From: Pseudomonadota bacterium
Lineage (GTDB): Bacteria > Pseudomonadota > Gammaproteobacteria > Pseudomonadales > Pseudomonadaceae
Length of the DNA: 64,000 nucleotides
Reading direction: 5' to 3'
NCBI GenBank assembly: GCA_023388335.1
Contig: JAEWGL010000159.1
Span: 10,833 to 74,832, forward strand
Shown here one piece after another: positions 17,496 to 26,671 of the stretch. Made by a program: the position numbers and the translations under genes. Each line of letters starts with the position of its first letter. Position 1 is the stretch's first letter. The notes beneath the pieces are model-generated. The model ran no database searches. It saw nothing but the letters and a program-made list of their open reading frames with translations, and had not been told where the DNA came from.

Positions 17496-18398
17496 TCAGG
17501 CACCTCCAGTGATCTGCGCGATGGTGCGCTTGAGGGTATCGACCACGTCCTTTAGGGCGGCCTTTTCGCCCTCCTCCAGGCCTTGCAGCGGCGCGCGCAC
17601 GCCCCCGGTATGCAAGCCTTGCAGTTCGCTGCCGTACTTGATCGACTGAACGAACTTGCCGCCTTCGAGGAAGTCCATCAGCGGCATCATGGCTGCCATG
17701 ATGCGACGGCCCTTGTCGAAGTCCTTCTCGAGCACGCAGGCCTCGTAAAGCGCCACATGTTCGCGCGGGATGAAGTTGGAACCGGCACAGACCCAGCTAC
17801 GCGCGCCCCAGGCGAAGAACTCCAGGGCCTGGTCGTCCCAGCCGCAGGACAAGGCGATATTCGGACGCTGGATGGCCAGGCGGTGCAGCTGGGCCATGTC
17901 GCCGGAGCTTTCCTTGATGGCAACGATGTTCTTCACATCGGCGACGGCATCGAAGAATTCCTCGCCCATGCTCACGCTCATGCGGCCAGGGTAGTTGTAG
18001 AGCATGATCGGCAGGCCGGCGGCCTTGTCCACGGCCTTCACGTGCAGGGCGATTTCCTGCTGGGTCGGCAGTGCGTACGGCGGGGTGCCCACCAGCAGGG
18101 CGTCGGCCTTGATGGCCTTGGCGGCTTCGGCGAATGCAACCGAATCTTCGGTGCGGATGGCGCCGGTACCGACGATCAGCGGCAGGCGGCCCTGCAGCAC
18201 ATCCTTGGCCTGGGCGGCCAGGTCAAAGCGCTCCTGGGCGCTGTGGGCGTAGTATTCGCCGGTGGAGCCACCGATGATGATGCCGTGGACCTTGGATTCG
18301 ACCAGGTACTCCAGCACGTCGGCGAAGGCCGCCTTGTCGATGGTGCCTTCTGCGGTCAGCGGGGTGATCGCGGGGGTGTAGATGCCTTCAAATTTCAC
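17496..18398 (-). CDS. DapA/NanA-family lyase or synthase
   Basis: A 300-aa Schiff-base class I aldolase of the dihydrodipicolinate synthase superfamily. Residues visible are GGSTGE at 43-48 (pyruvate carboxylate binding), Tyr134 in LYNYPGR and the Schiff-base Lys162 in IKESSGD. In catabolic clusters such proteins act as 2-keto-acid lyases or as deaminases/dehydratases, as in hydroxyproline or sugar-acid routes, rather than in lysine synthesis. The start is GTG, with AAGGAG upstream. It is coupled to the aldehyde dehydrogenase gene, which begins 1 nt after its stop. Specific reaction unknown. Confidence 0.8.
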   Translation of the reverse strand: MKFEGIYTPAITPLTAEGTIDKAAFADVLEYLVESKVHGIIIGGSTGEYYAHSAQERFDLAAQAKDVLQGRLPLIVGTGAIRTEDSVAFAEAAKAIKADALLVGTPPYALPTQQEIALHVKAVDKAAGLPIMLYNYPGRMSVSMGEEFFDAVADVKNIVAIKESSGDMAQLHRLAIQRPNIALSCGWDDQALEFFAWGARSWVCAGSNFIPREHVALYEACVLEKDFDKGRRIMAAMMPLMDFLEGGKFVQSIKYGSELQGLHTGGVRAPLQGLEEGEKAALKDVVDTLKRTIAQITGGA

Positions 18399-18470
18399 GA
18401 TGGATGCTCCTTGGGTACCAATACGTTGATTCGGGCCACGCTGACCAGGGATCGGCGCGGCAAGTGTACA

Positions 18471-19799
18471 TCAGCTCAGGGAAGCCGCCTGCTGCAGGTT
18501 CAGCGAGCGGGTTTCGGGCGCCAGGGCCCAGGCGAACGCCAGACCGATCAGGGTGACGATCGCGGCGGCGTACATGGTGAAAGCGATGCCGTAGCTGTCC
18601 AGCGCCATGGGCACCAGCCAAGTGCCGATGGCAGCGCCGATGCGCGACAGCGAGGTGCCCACGCCCACGGCGCAGGCACGGATCTCGGTGGGGAACAGCT
18701 CGTTGGGGTAGACCAGCTGCAGCACCTGCGCACCGCCGATGAACAGTGCATAGGCCCCGAACAGCGCGAGGATCACCACCTCGCTGCCGGCATGGAAGGC
18801 ACCCAGGCCCATCAGCGCCAGGCCCGACCAGAAGAAGCTGTAGATCAGCATGCTGCGCCGGCCAATGCTGTTGATCAGGCGGGTGGCGATCAGGCAGCCG
18901 ACCACGAACAGCAGGGTGATCGCCACCGAGCCGATCGACGCCCAGTCGCCTTTGAGATTGAGCGCCGCCAGCACTTTCGGGGCGAAGGCGTACACGGCGA
19001 AGACCGGGATGACCGAGCAGGTCCAGAACATGGTGACGAAGAGCATGCGCTTGCCATAACCGGAGTGCAGCAGGTTGAGGAACGACAGCCGCTTCACTTC
19101 CGGCTCCTCGGGCAGGTTGCGCAGGGAGAAATCGTTGCCGTAGACCGCCTTGATCACCACCTCCGCTTCGCGCGGCTTGCCCTTGCTGAGCAGCCAGCGC
19201 GGCGATTCGGGCGTGCCCATGCGCAGCAGGAACAGCACGGCGCCGATCATCACAGGACTGGCCAGGACCAGGCGCCAGGCGTCTTCGCCGCCGTTGCGCA
19301 GGAGGTAGTCACCGACGATGTAGGCAAACGCGGCACCAGCAAACCAGAGAATGGTCAGGGTGGCCAGGCGCGGGCCGCGGTTCTTCTTGGGCAGGAACTC
19401 CACCAGCAGCGAGGTGGCCACCGGGTACTCGATACCCACCGCCACGCCGATCAGAAAGCGCAGCAAGAACAGCACCAGCCCCGATTCGACCCAGTACTGG
19501 GTCACGGAACAGAGCATGAACAGGATGGGGCCGACGAAGAAAATCAGCTTGCGCCCGAAGCGATCGGTCAGCCAGCCGCCGAGAAAGCCGCCGAAGAAAA
19601 TCCCGATCAGCGCCGAGGCAGCGATCATGCCCTGCCAGAAACTGGTCAGGCTCAGGCCAGCCGACATTTGCACCATGGCCACGCCTATGATGCTCAGTAC
19701 ATAACCATCGACAAAGGAGCCACCACCGGAACGTAAGGTCAGTAGTTGGTGAAAGCGATTAAGCGGTACGTCTTCAACTGAAATATTAGGATTTGTCAT
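18471..19799 (-). CDS. MFS transporter (sugar-porter-like)
   Basis: A 442-aa, 12-helix major facilitator. Signatures are GGWLTDRFGRK in loop 2-3, TPESPRWLLSKGK before the central loop and the SIGRRSM motif in loop 8-9, a pattern shared with the sugar porter and aromatic-acid symporter groups. AGGAG lies 7 nt before the ATG. It lies between the oxidase and the DapA-like gene on the same strand and should import the substrate of this cluster. Substrate not predictable from sequence. Confidence 0.85.
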   Translation of the reverse strand: MTNPNISVEDVPLNRFHQLLTLRSGGGSFVDGYVLSIIGVAMVQMSAGLSLTSFWQGMIAASALIGIFFGGFLGGWLTDRFGRKLIFFVGPILFMLCSVTQYWVESGLVLFLLRFLIGVAVGIEYPVATSLLVEFLPKKNRGPRLATLTILWFAGAAFAYIVGDYLLRNGGEDAWRLVLASPVMIGAVLFLLRMGTPESPRWLLSKGKPREAEVVIKAVYGNDFSLRNLPEEPEVKRLSFLNLLHSGYGKRMLFVTMFWTCSVIPVFAVYAFAPKVLAALNLKGDWASIGSVAITLLFVVGCLIATRLINSIGRRSMLIYSFFWSGLALMGLGAFHAGSEVVILALFGAYALFIGGAQVLQLVYPNELFPTEIRACAVGVGTSLSRIGAAIGTWLVPMALDSYGIAFTMYAAAIVTLIGLAFAWALAPETRSLNLQQAASLS

Positions 19800-19984
19800 T
19801 GTTTTCTCCTGCCAATACTGAATGCTGTGCCGATTTGCGGCCGAACGGGTCCGCGAAACTGAAAACCGTATTCAGTTTCGGCAGATCGAACGGCATGCCG
19901 ATCAGTAACTTACGAGCAATAAGGCCTGCAGGCTGGTCAGCAACTGCCCAGCGTCATATTTATTTCAAACATGAAACGTATTAA

Positions 19985-21304
19985 TTAACTTTCTTTACCT
20001 GCGCGGTATTGTCCCCACTTCAGATTGAGGTTGACGCCGAGCGAAACCAGAGGCGCCGGTGGATTGGCGCAGGGGCCAGGTGAATGGAGCACAAAGTCGA
20101 TAAGCTCGTTGCGTTGGCCGGCCAGCCAATCAGCCATCAACTTGCCCGTGGCGGTCCCCCGGGTAATACCCAGGCCGTTGCAGCACAACGCGCCGTAGAC
20201 ATTCGGTGCCAATTCGCCGAAGTAACCCAGGTGGTTTCGCGACAGTGCCAGCGCACCGCCCCAGGTATAGTCAAATTGCAATTGCGGCAACATCGGGAAG
20301 CGCCGTTCGAAAGAGACGCGGTGACGATGCGCGAAGCGCTCGACATGCTTGCTGTTGCTGCGCCCATCGGGATTGAAGCTGAAGCTGTTGCGGATCAGCA
20401 GGCGGTTGTCCGGGGTGCGCCGCACGGTAGTGCCGAACGGGTCCGCCGGAATCACCCCCCAGTAGGGCTTGCCACCCAGGCGCGCCTGTTCATCCGCAGT
20501 CATCGGGCGGGTCAGGCTGGCATAGGTGAAGACTGGCAGCATGCGCCCTTTGAGAAAACCGAAGTGCATGCCGAAGGCATTGTTGCAGAGGATCAGCTTG
20601 TCGGCGGTGATCGAGCCATTGGCATGGCGCAGCACGGTCTTGGCGGCGTACTCCACGTCGGTGATCGTGGTGTTCTCGTACAGGGTCACGTTCGCTGGCA
20701 GGCTGTCGGCCAAGCCCTTGACCAGTGCCGAGGGCTGCAGCAGGGAGGTGCCGGGCGTGAACAGGGCCTTGCGGTAGAAATGGGTGCCGATATGCTCGGG
20801 CAGCTCGTCGGCGTCGACCATCTGATAAGGCTGGTCGAGTTTGTCCAGGCCGCGGCGGTAGGCGTCGAGCACCGCGATACCGCGCGCCTCGACAGCCGCC
20901 TGGTATTTGCCGCAGTGCTTCATCTGGCAATCGATGCCGAAACGCTCGACCAGTTCCTTGAGGTAGGACTGGCCGCTCAGGTTGAGCTTGAGGGTGGTCC
21001 TGGCCACACCGATATCGCCGATATAGTCCTCCGCGCCAATGTCGTGAGGCAGGTCGATGGCGAAGCCGGCGTTGCGTCCGGCCGTGCCGAAGCCGACTTC
21101 CTGGGCTTCGACCAGCACGATCTGCTCGTCTGGGAAGTTGCTGGCCAGCTGACGCGCGGCCGCAAGCCCCGTATAACCGGCACCGACGATCACCCAGCGG
21201 GCGCTGCTGTTGCCGCTGTGGGACGCCTTGGGTTGGCGCCCTTTGCTTAGGTGATACCAGCCACAGGTTTTATCATCGGCAGGCAACGAGGTTATTTTTG
21301 TCAT
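19985..21304 (-). CDS. FAD-dependent oxidoreductase (PuuB-like), second copy
   Basis: A 439-aa D-amino-acid-oxidase-fold flavoprotein. The GAGYTG dinucleotide motif is at residues 41-46, followed by FGTAGRNAGFAIDLPHD, characteristic of gamma-glutamylputrescine oxidase relatives, and a C-terminal CCNGLGITRGTATGKL. It parallels the oxidase at 12343 over its whole length but is clearly diverged. The ATG at 21304 is used; the upstream 27 codons lack a start signal. It is the first enzyme gene after the GntR regulator (91 bp) and would oxidise an amine or N-substituted amino acid in this pathway. Confidence 0.85.
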   Translation of the reverse strand: MTKITSLPADDKTCGWYHLSKGRQPKASHSGNSSARWVIVGAGYTGLAAARQLASNFPDEQIVLVEAQEVGFGTAGRNAGFAIDLPHDIGAEDYIGDIGVARTTLKLNLSGQSYLKELVERFGIDCQMKHCGKYQAAVEARGIAVLDAYRRGLDKLDQPYQMVDADELPEHIGTHFYRKALFTPGTSLLQPSALVKGLADSLPANVTLYENTTITDVEYAAKTVLRHANGSITADKLILCNNAFGMHFGFLKGRMLPVFTYASLTRPMTADEQARLGGKPYWGVIPADPFGTTVRRTPDNRLLIRNSFSFNPDGRSNSKHVERFAHRHRVSFERRFPMLPQLQFDYTWGGALALSRNHLGYFGELAPNVYGALCCNGLGITRGTATGKLMADWLAGQRNELIDFVLHSPGPCANPPAPLVSLGVNLNLKWGQYRAGKES

Positions 21305-21320
21305 TTCATGAACCTGGGTA

Positions 21321-21328
21321 TTGTTATT
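21321..21328 (-). promoter_or_regulatory. Hfq/Crc-type AATAACAA motif at the oxidase start
   Basis: On the minus strand AATAACAA lies just upstream of the CCCAGG ribosome-binding region of the PuuB-like gene, matching AAnAAnAA. Confidence 0.45.
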
Positions 21329-21395
21329 AGCGTTCGTGCGGCGCGCCCTGCCCTGCCCAGGCCTCTCATCAGGGCCCTGGCACAACCGGGGTATC

Positions 21396-22139
21396 TCAGT
21401 ATTCCAGTGCTACTTCCATCCCTGGCGGAGCCGCGTATTCGGCCATGCGTCGACGGGACAGCTCGAAGTGCGCCCGTACCAGTTGCCCGGCCATTTCGGG
21501 ATCACGCCGCTCGATCGCCTCGATCATCTGATCATGCTGTTCGCAGGCCAGCTCCAGATCGCGCTGCATGTCGTCGGTGGTCGGATGGCGATAGAAGATC
21601 TTGCCCAGTCGGGTGTGGTCGATCAGCAGCCGGCGCAGGCTAGGCATCAGGTAATCGTTGTGCGCCATCTTGCCGATCTCCAGGTGGAATGCGTCGTTGT
21701 AGAGCACGCGCATCTCCACGTCCTGCTCACGGATCGCCTGACGGAACAGTGCCTGGATGCCTTTGAGCACCTCAATCTCCGCGGCGCTCGCATGGGTGGC
21801 GGCCAGCTGCGTAGTAGCGATGTAGATCAGCGGCGCCGCCAGGAAGAAGCTATGCAATGACTCGTGGTTCATCGCGGCCACCCGCGGTGCCCGGTTGGCC
21901 TCCAGCTCGATGTAGCCCTCGGCGGCGATCTGGCGAAGCAGCTCGCGAACCGGCGGGCGCGATAGACCGAACTCGTCGCACAGAGCCAGCTCGTCGACCA
22001 CCGAGCCTGGCGCCATCTCCATGCTCAGGATGCGTCGGCGCAGCGCCTCGTCCAACAGGCCCTTACGGTCCAGCGGTACTGCCGCGGCGATTTGTGGGAC
22101 ATCAGCGGTGGCTTTCATGGCAGCCTTTTTCGTTGTCAT
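21396..22139 (-). CDS. GntR-family (FCD) transcriptional regulator
   Basis: A 247-aa regulator. The GntR winged helix lies at about residues 25-90, including ELALCDEFGLSRPPVRELLR, and an all-helical FCD effector domain follows with the H/N metal-binding pattern (AFHLEIG). It heads a minus-strand run of oxidase, MFS transporter, DapA-like enzyme and aldehyde dehydrogenase, and is presumably their repressor. The ATG at 22139 has no Shine-Dalgarno; an ATG at 22118 has AAGG upstream and is a good alternative. A palindrome lies directly upstream at 22151. Confidence 0.85.
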   Translation of the reverse strand: MTTKKAAMKATADVPQIAAAVPLDRKGLLDEALRRRILSMEMAPGSVVDELALCDEFGLSRPPVRELLRQIAAEGYIELEANRAPRVAAMNHESLHSFFLAAPLIYIATTQLAATHASAAEIEVLKGIQALFRQAIREQDVEMRVLYNDAFHLEIGKMAHNDYLMPSLRRLLIDHTRLGKIFYRHPTTDDMQRDLELACEQHDQMIEAIERRDPEMAGQLVRAHFELSRRRMAEYAAPPGMEVALEY

Positions 22140-22729
22140 AATTCTGTGTCTACAATTTGTATAATGACTATAGGGTAGCGTTAGACAGTGTGTCTACAGC
22201 TTTTTCGATGAGTGGCACGCTCTGGTTGGACTCGCATGTTGGGCGGGGTTTTGCACCAGCTTCGTTATTTGAACACATCCCTTTCCTGCCTGTGGCGCTT
22301 GGACACGTGTCGCGGTACAGCCCCATCAAAATAGTGGCTATTCGCAGGGACTTATCTGTCTGCGACAACAACGATTCTGTTAACGACAGTACTTGATTCT
22401 TATCCCAGACCGTTGGCCCCTGAAAAACCTGGGAAAAGTGAGTATTCGATGTATTTTGATTGAATTCATTAGGTATACACAAAGAATACAATTCCATTGA
22501 CCGTCTTCAGATCCCATGCGAGTCTGCGGTTCAGGTCAACGATTGCCCGTGCACACAGGGGTTCCAAGCGAACCGACGCGCCAATGAAACGCTGGCTCCA
22601 GGCGTCACGTACGGCAGGCAGCGAGCGCGATATACCGCGCGCCGCAATCGGCGCCCGCAGGTGAATTTCAATAAAAAAAGGGTTGGCCTTGCCGCCGGCC
22701 CACGCCAACACCACGACAGGAGCTACACC
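22140..22729. other. long divergent regulatory region between GntR gene and ABC operon
   Basis: 590 bp without a gene. It holds the GntR-proximal palindrome, a second TGTCTACA copy at about 22191, and an A-rich leader (AATAAAAAAAG near 22670) before the binding-protein gene. The open frame that extends upstream of that gene has no start signal. Confidence 0.6.
22151..22161. promoter_or_regulatory. putative GntR operator
   Basis: TACAA-T-TTGTA is a perfect inverted repeat 12 bp upstream of the GntR-gene start, and TGTCTACA overlaps it and recurs about 45 bp away. GntR/FCD regulators commonly bind GT-N-TACAA-like palindromes; autoregulation is inferred. Confidence 0.5.
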
Positions 22730-23587
22730 ATGAATCGCATCCGCAAGGCGCTCTGCACACTGGCAATGGCCGGCATCGGCCTGTTCCAGGCCCAAGCCCA
22801 GGCCGAAGAAAAGGTCATCAACATGGGCACGTTGTCCTGGGAGGACCTCACGCCGATCACCGGCATCACCAAGAAGGCGCTGGAAGATGCCGGCTACAAG
22901 GTGAACGTCACCGCCTTCTCCGAAGTCGGCATTGCCTACGCCGCTCTGGGCAAGGGGGACGTGCAGGTATTGGCTTCGCAGATCGATTACGCAATGCAGG
23001 ATTACTGGAACAAGAACAAGAACCGCCTTGAGAAGATCTCGCCGGTATCGCACGGCCTTTACCAGGCCATCGCGGTACCGAAGTACGTGACCATCGATTC
23101 GGTGGAGCAGCTCAACGAGAACGCCGAGAAGTTCGGCAACAAGATCGTCGGCATCGAGCCGGGGTCGGGCTTGATGAACGAGACAGCCAACGCGGTCAAG
23201 CAATACAACCTCAAGCTCAACTTGCTAGAAGGTAGCACCGCTGCGATGACCGCGGCGCTGAAATCGGCGGTCGACCGGAAGGAATGGGTCGCCGTGACAC
23301 TGTGGGATCCGTCGTGGATGTTCCAGAAGTTCGACGTCAAGTTCCTCAAGGATCCCAAGGGTGTCTTCTCCCCACCTCAGGGCTACTACTGGATCGGCCA
23401 GAAAGGCTTCTCCGCCGAGAACCCGCAGGCACGTGAAGTCATCGCCAGCGTCTATGTCCCTCTCGCCGACATTAGCGCGATCAATGGTGCTGTAAAGGAT
23501 GGCCAGTCCATGGACGAGGCTGTCAAGGCCTGGGCCGACAGCCACGCCGACCTGATGAAACGTTGGAACAACATAAAAAAATACTGA
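22730..23587 (+). CDS. glycine betaine/proline-type ABC transporter substrate-binding protein
   Basis: A 285-aa periplasmic binding protein of the OpuAC/ProX group. The signal peptide covers residues 1-25 (cleavage at AQA-EE), then VINMGTLSWEDLTPITGITK, the usual mature N-terminus. The aromatic positions WEDL, the Tyr/Trp residues around DYWNKNK and the YYWIGQKGF segment could form the cage that holds a quaternary ammonium. AGGAG precedes the ATG at 22730. It is first of a four-gene ABC operon. The ligand could be glycine betaine, carnitine, choline or proline betaine. Confidence 0.85.
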   Translation: MNRIRKALCTLAMAGIGLFQAQAQAEEKVINMGTLSWEDLTPITGITKKALEDAGYKVNVTAFSEVGIAYAALGKGDVQVLASQIDYAMQDYWNKNKNRLEKISPVSHGLYQAIAVPKYVTIDSVEQLNENAEKFGNKIVGIEPGSGLMNETANAVKQYNLKLNLLEGSTAAMTAALKSAVDRKEWVAVTLWDPSWMFQKFDVKFLKDPKGVFSPPQGYYWIGQKGFSAENPQAREVIASVYVPLADISAINGAVKDGQSMDEAVKAWADSHADLMKRWNNIKKY

Positions 23588-23662
23588 GTGACCTTTTACT
23601 GCCACGGCCGAACTTGAATCCAACAAGAGCAAACCAGAAACCTCTGGTTCGTCGGGTGCACA

Positions 23663-24775
23663 ATGAACACGAATACCGCTGAAGAAGTGCTGATTGATTG
23701 CCGCTGCGTATGGAAGGTGTTTGGTGACAAGGCCCCTGCCGCCATGCAGGCCTACCGTGAGCGCGGCTTGTCGAAGAAGCAGGTATTGCAGGACTACGGC
23801 TGCGTGGTCGGTGTCTCGGATGTCAGCCTGCAGGTCCGCCGCGGCGAGATCTACTGCATCATGGGCCTGTCAGGCAGCGGCAAGTCGACCCTGATCCGCT
23901 TGCTCAATCGGCTGATCATGCCTAGCGCAGGGGAAGTTCTGGTCAAAGGCAAGGACATCGCCAAGCTCGATGGCGTGGCCCTGCGCGAAGTGCGCGCCAA
24001 GCACATCGGCATGGTGTTCCAGAGCGTCGCGCTGCTGCCCCATCGCACGGTATTGGAGAACGCGGCCTTCGGCCTGGAAGTCCAGGGCGTGGGCAAGCCC
24101 AAGCGTCACGCGGTGGCCGAGCAGGCCCTGGCCAAGGTCGGCCTGAGTGACTGGGCCGCGCGCTACCCGGATGAGCTGTCCGGCGGCATGCAGCAACGTG
24201 TCGGCCTGGCCCGGGCGATCACCTCGGACCCGGAAATCATCCTGATGGACGAGCCCTTCAGCGCCCTCGATCCATTGATTCGCCGCCAGCTGCAGGACGA
24301 GTTCCGCAAGCTGACCAAGTCCCTGGGCAAGTCGGCCGTGTTCATCACCCATGACCTGGAAGAAGCGATCCGCATCGGCGATCGCATCGCCATCATGAAG
24401 GATGGAATGATCATCCAGGAAGGCACGGCGGAGGACATCGTCCTCAGCCCTGCCGACGATTATGTCGCAGAATTCGTCGCGGGGATCTCCCGGCTGCACC
24501 TGGTCAAGGCCCATTCGATCATGACCTCGCCGGCGCACTACCGCGCGGCCCATCCCGGCGTTGACCTCGGCACCCTGAACAGTGCCAGCCCGCAGAGCGA
24601 CCTCGATGAGCTGATCAACCTGATGGTGCGCTCCGGGCAGGATGCGCTGTCGGTGGTGCAGGATGGCGCGCTGGTCGGCATCATCACCCAGCGCGACCTG
24701 CTGCGCGGCGTCCAGGGCACACCGCGGACCGAGGCCTGCGACCCGTCGCCTAGCCAGGTGGAGAAGTCCTTATGA
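23663..24775 (+). CDS. glycine betaine-type ABC transporter ATP-binding protein (ProV-like)
   Basis: A 370-aa ATPase. The Walker A GLSGSGKST is at about 68-76, followed by the signature LSGGMQQRVGLARAI, Walker B IILMDEPFSALD and a switch histidine in FITHDLEEA. The C-terminal 90 residues form a CBS-type region, as in ProV/OpuAA where it senses ionic strength. The N-terminal extension before the core is also typical of ProV. Its last codons overlap the ATG of the first permease (ATGA), so translation is coupled. Confidence 0.9.
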   Translation: MNTNTAEEVLIDCRCVWKVFGDKAPAAMQAYRERGLSKKQVLQDYGCVVGVSDVSLQVRRGEIYCIMGLSGSGKSTLIRLLNRLIMPSAGEVLVKGKDIAKLDGVALREVRAKHIGMVFQSVALLPHRTVLENAAFGLEVQGVGKPKRHAVAEQALAKVGLSDWAARYPDELSGGMQQRVGLARAITSDPEIILMDEPFSALDPLIRRQLQDEFRKLTKSLGKSAVFITHDLEEAIRIGDRIAIMKDGMIIQEGTAEDIVLSPADDYVAEFVAGISRLHLVKAHSIMTSPAHYRAAHPGVDLGTLNSASPQSDLDELINLMVRSGQDALSVVQDGALVGIITQRDLLRGVQGTPRTEACDPSPSQVEKSL

Positions 24776-25632
24776 ACCCTGAAGACTTCGCCGCCGCCTT
24801 CGACGAGCGCGTCGATGCCGGGCTGGAGTGGCTGTCCGAGCATGGCGCTGCCGTGTTCGACCTGCTCAACGATGCGCTCAAGGGACTGTACCAGGCTGTG
24901 TATTGGCTGTTCGAGATAACGCCCGTCTATGTGATGATCGCGCTCATCGGCCTGCTCGCCTGGCGCGTGACCGGCCACCTGCGCTTCGCTATGGGTGCCG
25001 CCTTGGCCCTGGGACTTTGCGCGCTCATGGGCCTTTGGGCGCAGACCATGAGCACCCTGGCACTGGTGCTCACCGCCACCAGCCTGGCCCTGGCGGTGGG
25101 CATCCCCGCCGGAGTGGCGGCAGGCCTGTCGCCGTCGCTCAAGCGCGTCTGCGAACCGTTGCTCGACCTGCTGCAGACCCTGCCCCCCTACATCTACCTA
25201 TTACCCGCGATCGCCCTGCTCGGCTACGGCACCGCCACCGCACTGGTCGCCACCTTCATCGTCGCCGTGCCGCCGGTGCTGCGCCTGACGGCGCTGGGCA
25301 TCAGCCTGACGCCCAAGGTGTTCCTGGAACTGGGCCAGGCCACCGGCACCACGGCCTGGCAGCAGTTCTACAAGATCCGCCTGCCGTTCGCCCTGCCGAG
25401 CATCATGGCCGGGGTCAACCAGAGCCTGATGATGGCCTTCGGCATGGTGGTGATCGCCGGTATCGTGGGCTCCGGCGGCCTGGGCGAAGTGATCTATGGC
25501 GCCATCCGCACCCTGGATGTGGCCCGCTCGATCAACGCCGCGATCGCTATCGTCATCCTCACCCTGATCCTCGACCGCCTGGCACAAAGCACCACCAGCC
25601 TCGCAAGGAAGGCCAGCCATGACAGCCACTGA
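24772..25632 (+). CDS. glycine betaine-type ABC permease (ProW-like), first copy
   Basis: A 286-aa inner-membrane permease with the ProW binding-protein-dependent transport fold. An N-terminal hydrophilic stretch is followed by five to six helices and the EAA loop (ELGQATGTTAWQQFYKIRLP) that docks on the ATPase. GGAG lies before the ATG. It overlaps the ATPase gene by 4 nt and the second permease gene by 14 nt. Confidence 0.88.
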   Translation: MNPEDFAAAFDERVDAGLEWLSEHGAAVFDLLNDALKGLYQAVYWLFEITPVYVMIALIGLLAWRVTGHLRFAMGAALALGLCALMGLWAQTMSTLALVLTATSLALAVGIPAGVAAGLSPSLKRVCEPLLDLLQTLPPYIYLLPAIALLGYGTATALVATFIVAVPPVLRLTALGISLTPKVFLELGQATGTTAWQQFYKIRLPFALPSIMAGVNQSLMMAFGMVVIAGIVGSGGLGEVIYGAIRTLDVARSINAAIAIVILTLILDRLAQSTTSLARKASHDSH

Positions 25633-26470
25633 CTTCACCTTTTCGCCGGGCACCTACCTGGCTCCAGGCGTGGACTGGCTGAACGCCAACCTGCACCCAC
25701 TGTTCGCCGCCATCAGCCACCTCATCGAACTGGTGCTGGGCGCTATCGAAGGGGCGCTGCTGTCGGTCCCGGCCTATGCGCTGATCGCGGGTGTGACGCT
25801 CCTCACGGCGATCTTCATCAGCCGCCGCGCCGGCCTGCTAGCCGCCTGCATGCTGGGCTTCTGCTGGATCAGCGGGTTCTGGACGGCGTCGATGCAGACC
25901 ATCGCGCTGGTCTCGGTGTCAGTGCTGATCTCGGTAGCCATCGCCTTCCCGCTGGGCGTCCTGGCGGCACGGGTCAAGCGCCTGGAAGCTACCCTCGGGC
26001 CGATCCTCAATGTCATGCAGACGGTGCCACCGTGGGTCTACCTGATCCCGGCGGTGATGATCTTCAGCCTTGGCAAGGTGCCAGCGATTATCGCCACCAT
26101 CATCTATGGCATCCCGCCCATGCTGCGTCTGACCACCCTGGCGTTCAACCAGGTGCCCAAGGACCTGCTGGAACTTGGCCAGGCAACCGGCGCGGCGCCC
26201 GGCACCATCCTCCTGAAGATCGAGCTGCCCTGCGCCATGCCGACCCTGCTGGTCGGCCTCAATCAGTGCATCCTGCTGTCGCTGGCCATGGTCGTGCTGG
26301 CCGGGCTGGTCGGTGCGGGGGGGCTAGGCGCCGAAGTGACCCGGGGGCTGACGCGCATGGAGATGGGCCTGGGGCTGCGTGCGGGGCTTGCCATCGTCGC
26401 TGTGGCCTTGCTGCTCGACCGTCTCTCGCGTGGGGCGTTGGAGCGGCGGACGGCACGCAGCGTGGCGTGA
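25619..26470 (+). CDS. glycine betaine-type ABC permease (ProW-like), second copy
   Basis: A 283-aa permease paralogous to the gene just upstream, with its own EAA loop (ELGQATGAAPGTILLKIELP) and the same helix plan. Most ProU-type systems use one permease as a homodimer; two adjacent, diverged permease genes suggest a heterodimeric channel. GGAAGG precedes the ATG, which lies inside the end of the first permease gene. A strong hairpin follows the operon. Confidence 0.88.
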   Translation: MTATDFTFSPGTYLAPGVDWLNANLHPLFAAISHLIELVLGAIEGALLSVPAYALIAGVTLLTAIFISRRAGLLAACMLGFCWISGFWTASMQTIALVSVSVLISVAIAFPLGVLAARVKRLEATLGPILNVMQTVPPWVYLIPAVMIFSLGKVPAIIATIIYGIPPMLRLTTLAFNQVPKDLLELGQATGAAPGTILLKIELPCAMPTLLVGLNQCILLSLAMVVLAGLVGAGGLGAEVTRGLTRMEMGLGLRAGLAIVAVALLLDRLSRGALERRTARSVA

Positions 26471-26612
26471 GGCTCGACTTGCCTGGGGCCGACATGCCGC
26501 CCATCGCGGCCGGTCCGGTGCCCCCGGCAAGGCACGCTCCAGCGCGAGATCATCACGACTGCGCCTGACCTGAAATAAATACGACCTGCCCCAGGCAGCG
26601 TCGTCAACCCTG

Positions 26613-26645
26613 ACTGGCGGGCCGCCTTCCACGCGGCCCGCCAGT
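26613..26645 (+). terminator. hairpin terminator of the ABC transporter operon
   Basis: A perfect 13-bp inverted repeat (ACTGGCGGGCCGC with its complement ending CCAGT) around a 7-nt loop, 143 bp after the last permease codon. It ends on the upstream TTG of the next frame, arguing against that codon as a start. Confidence 0.6.
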
Positions 26646-26671
26646 TGCATGACTGTACGAGTGAGTTACCC

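Noticed and set aside
17583..19736. 717-aa plus-strand open frame
   Set aside because: Antisense to the DapA-like and MFS genes, which have clear motifs; Gln/His/Ala-rich composition is typical of antisense frames in GC-rich DNA.
22209..22225. Sigma-54-like TGGCACG element
   Set aside because: The -12 half does not match TTGC at the required spacing and no gene starts nearby.
22460..22729. N-terminal extension of the ABC binding protein
   Set aside because: The downstream ATG has a good AGGAG and begins a proper signal peptide; the extension does not.
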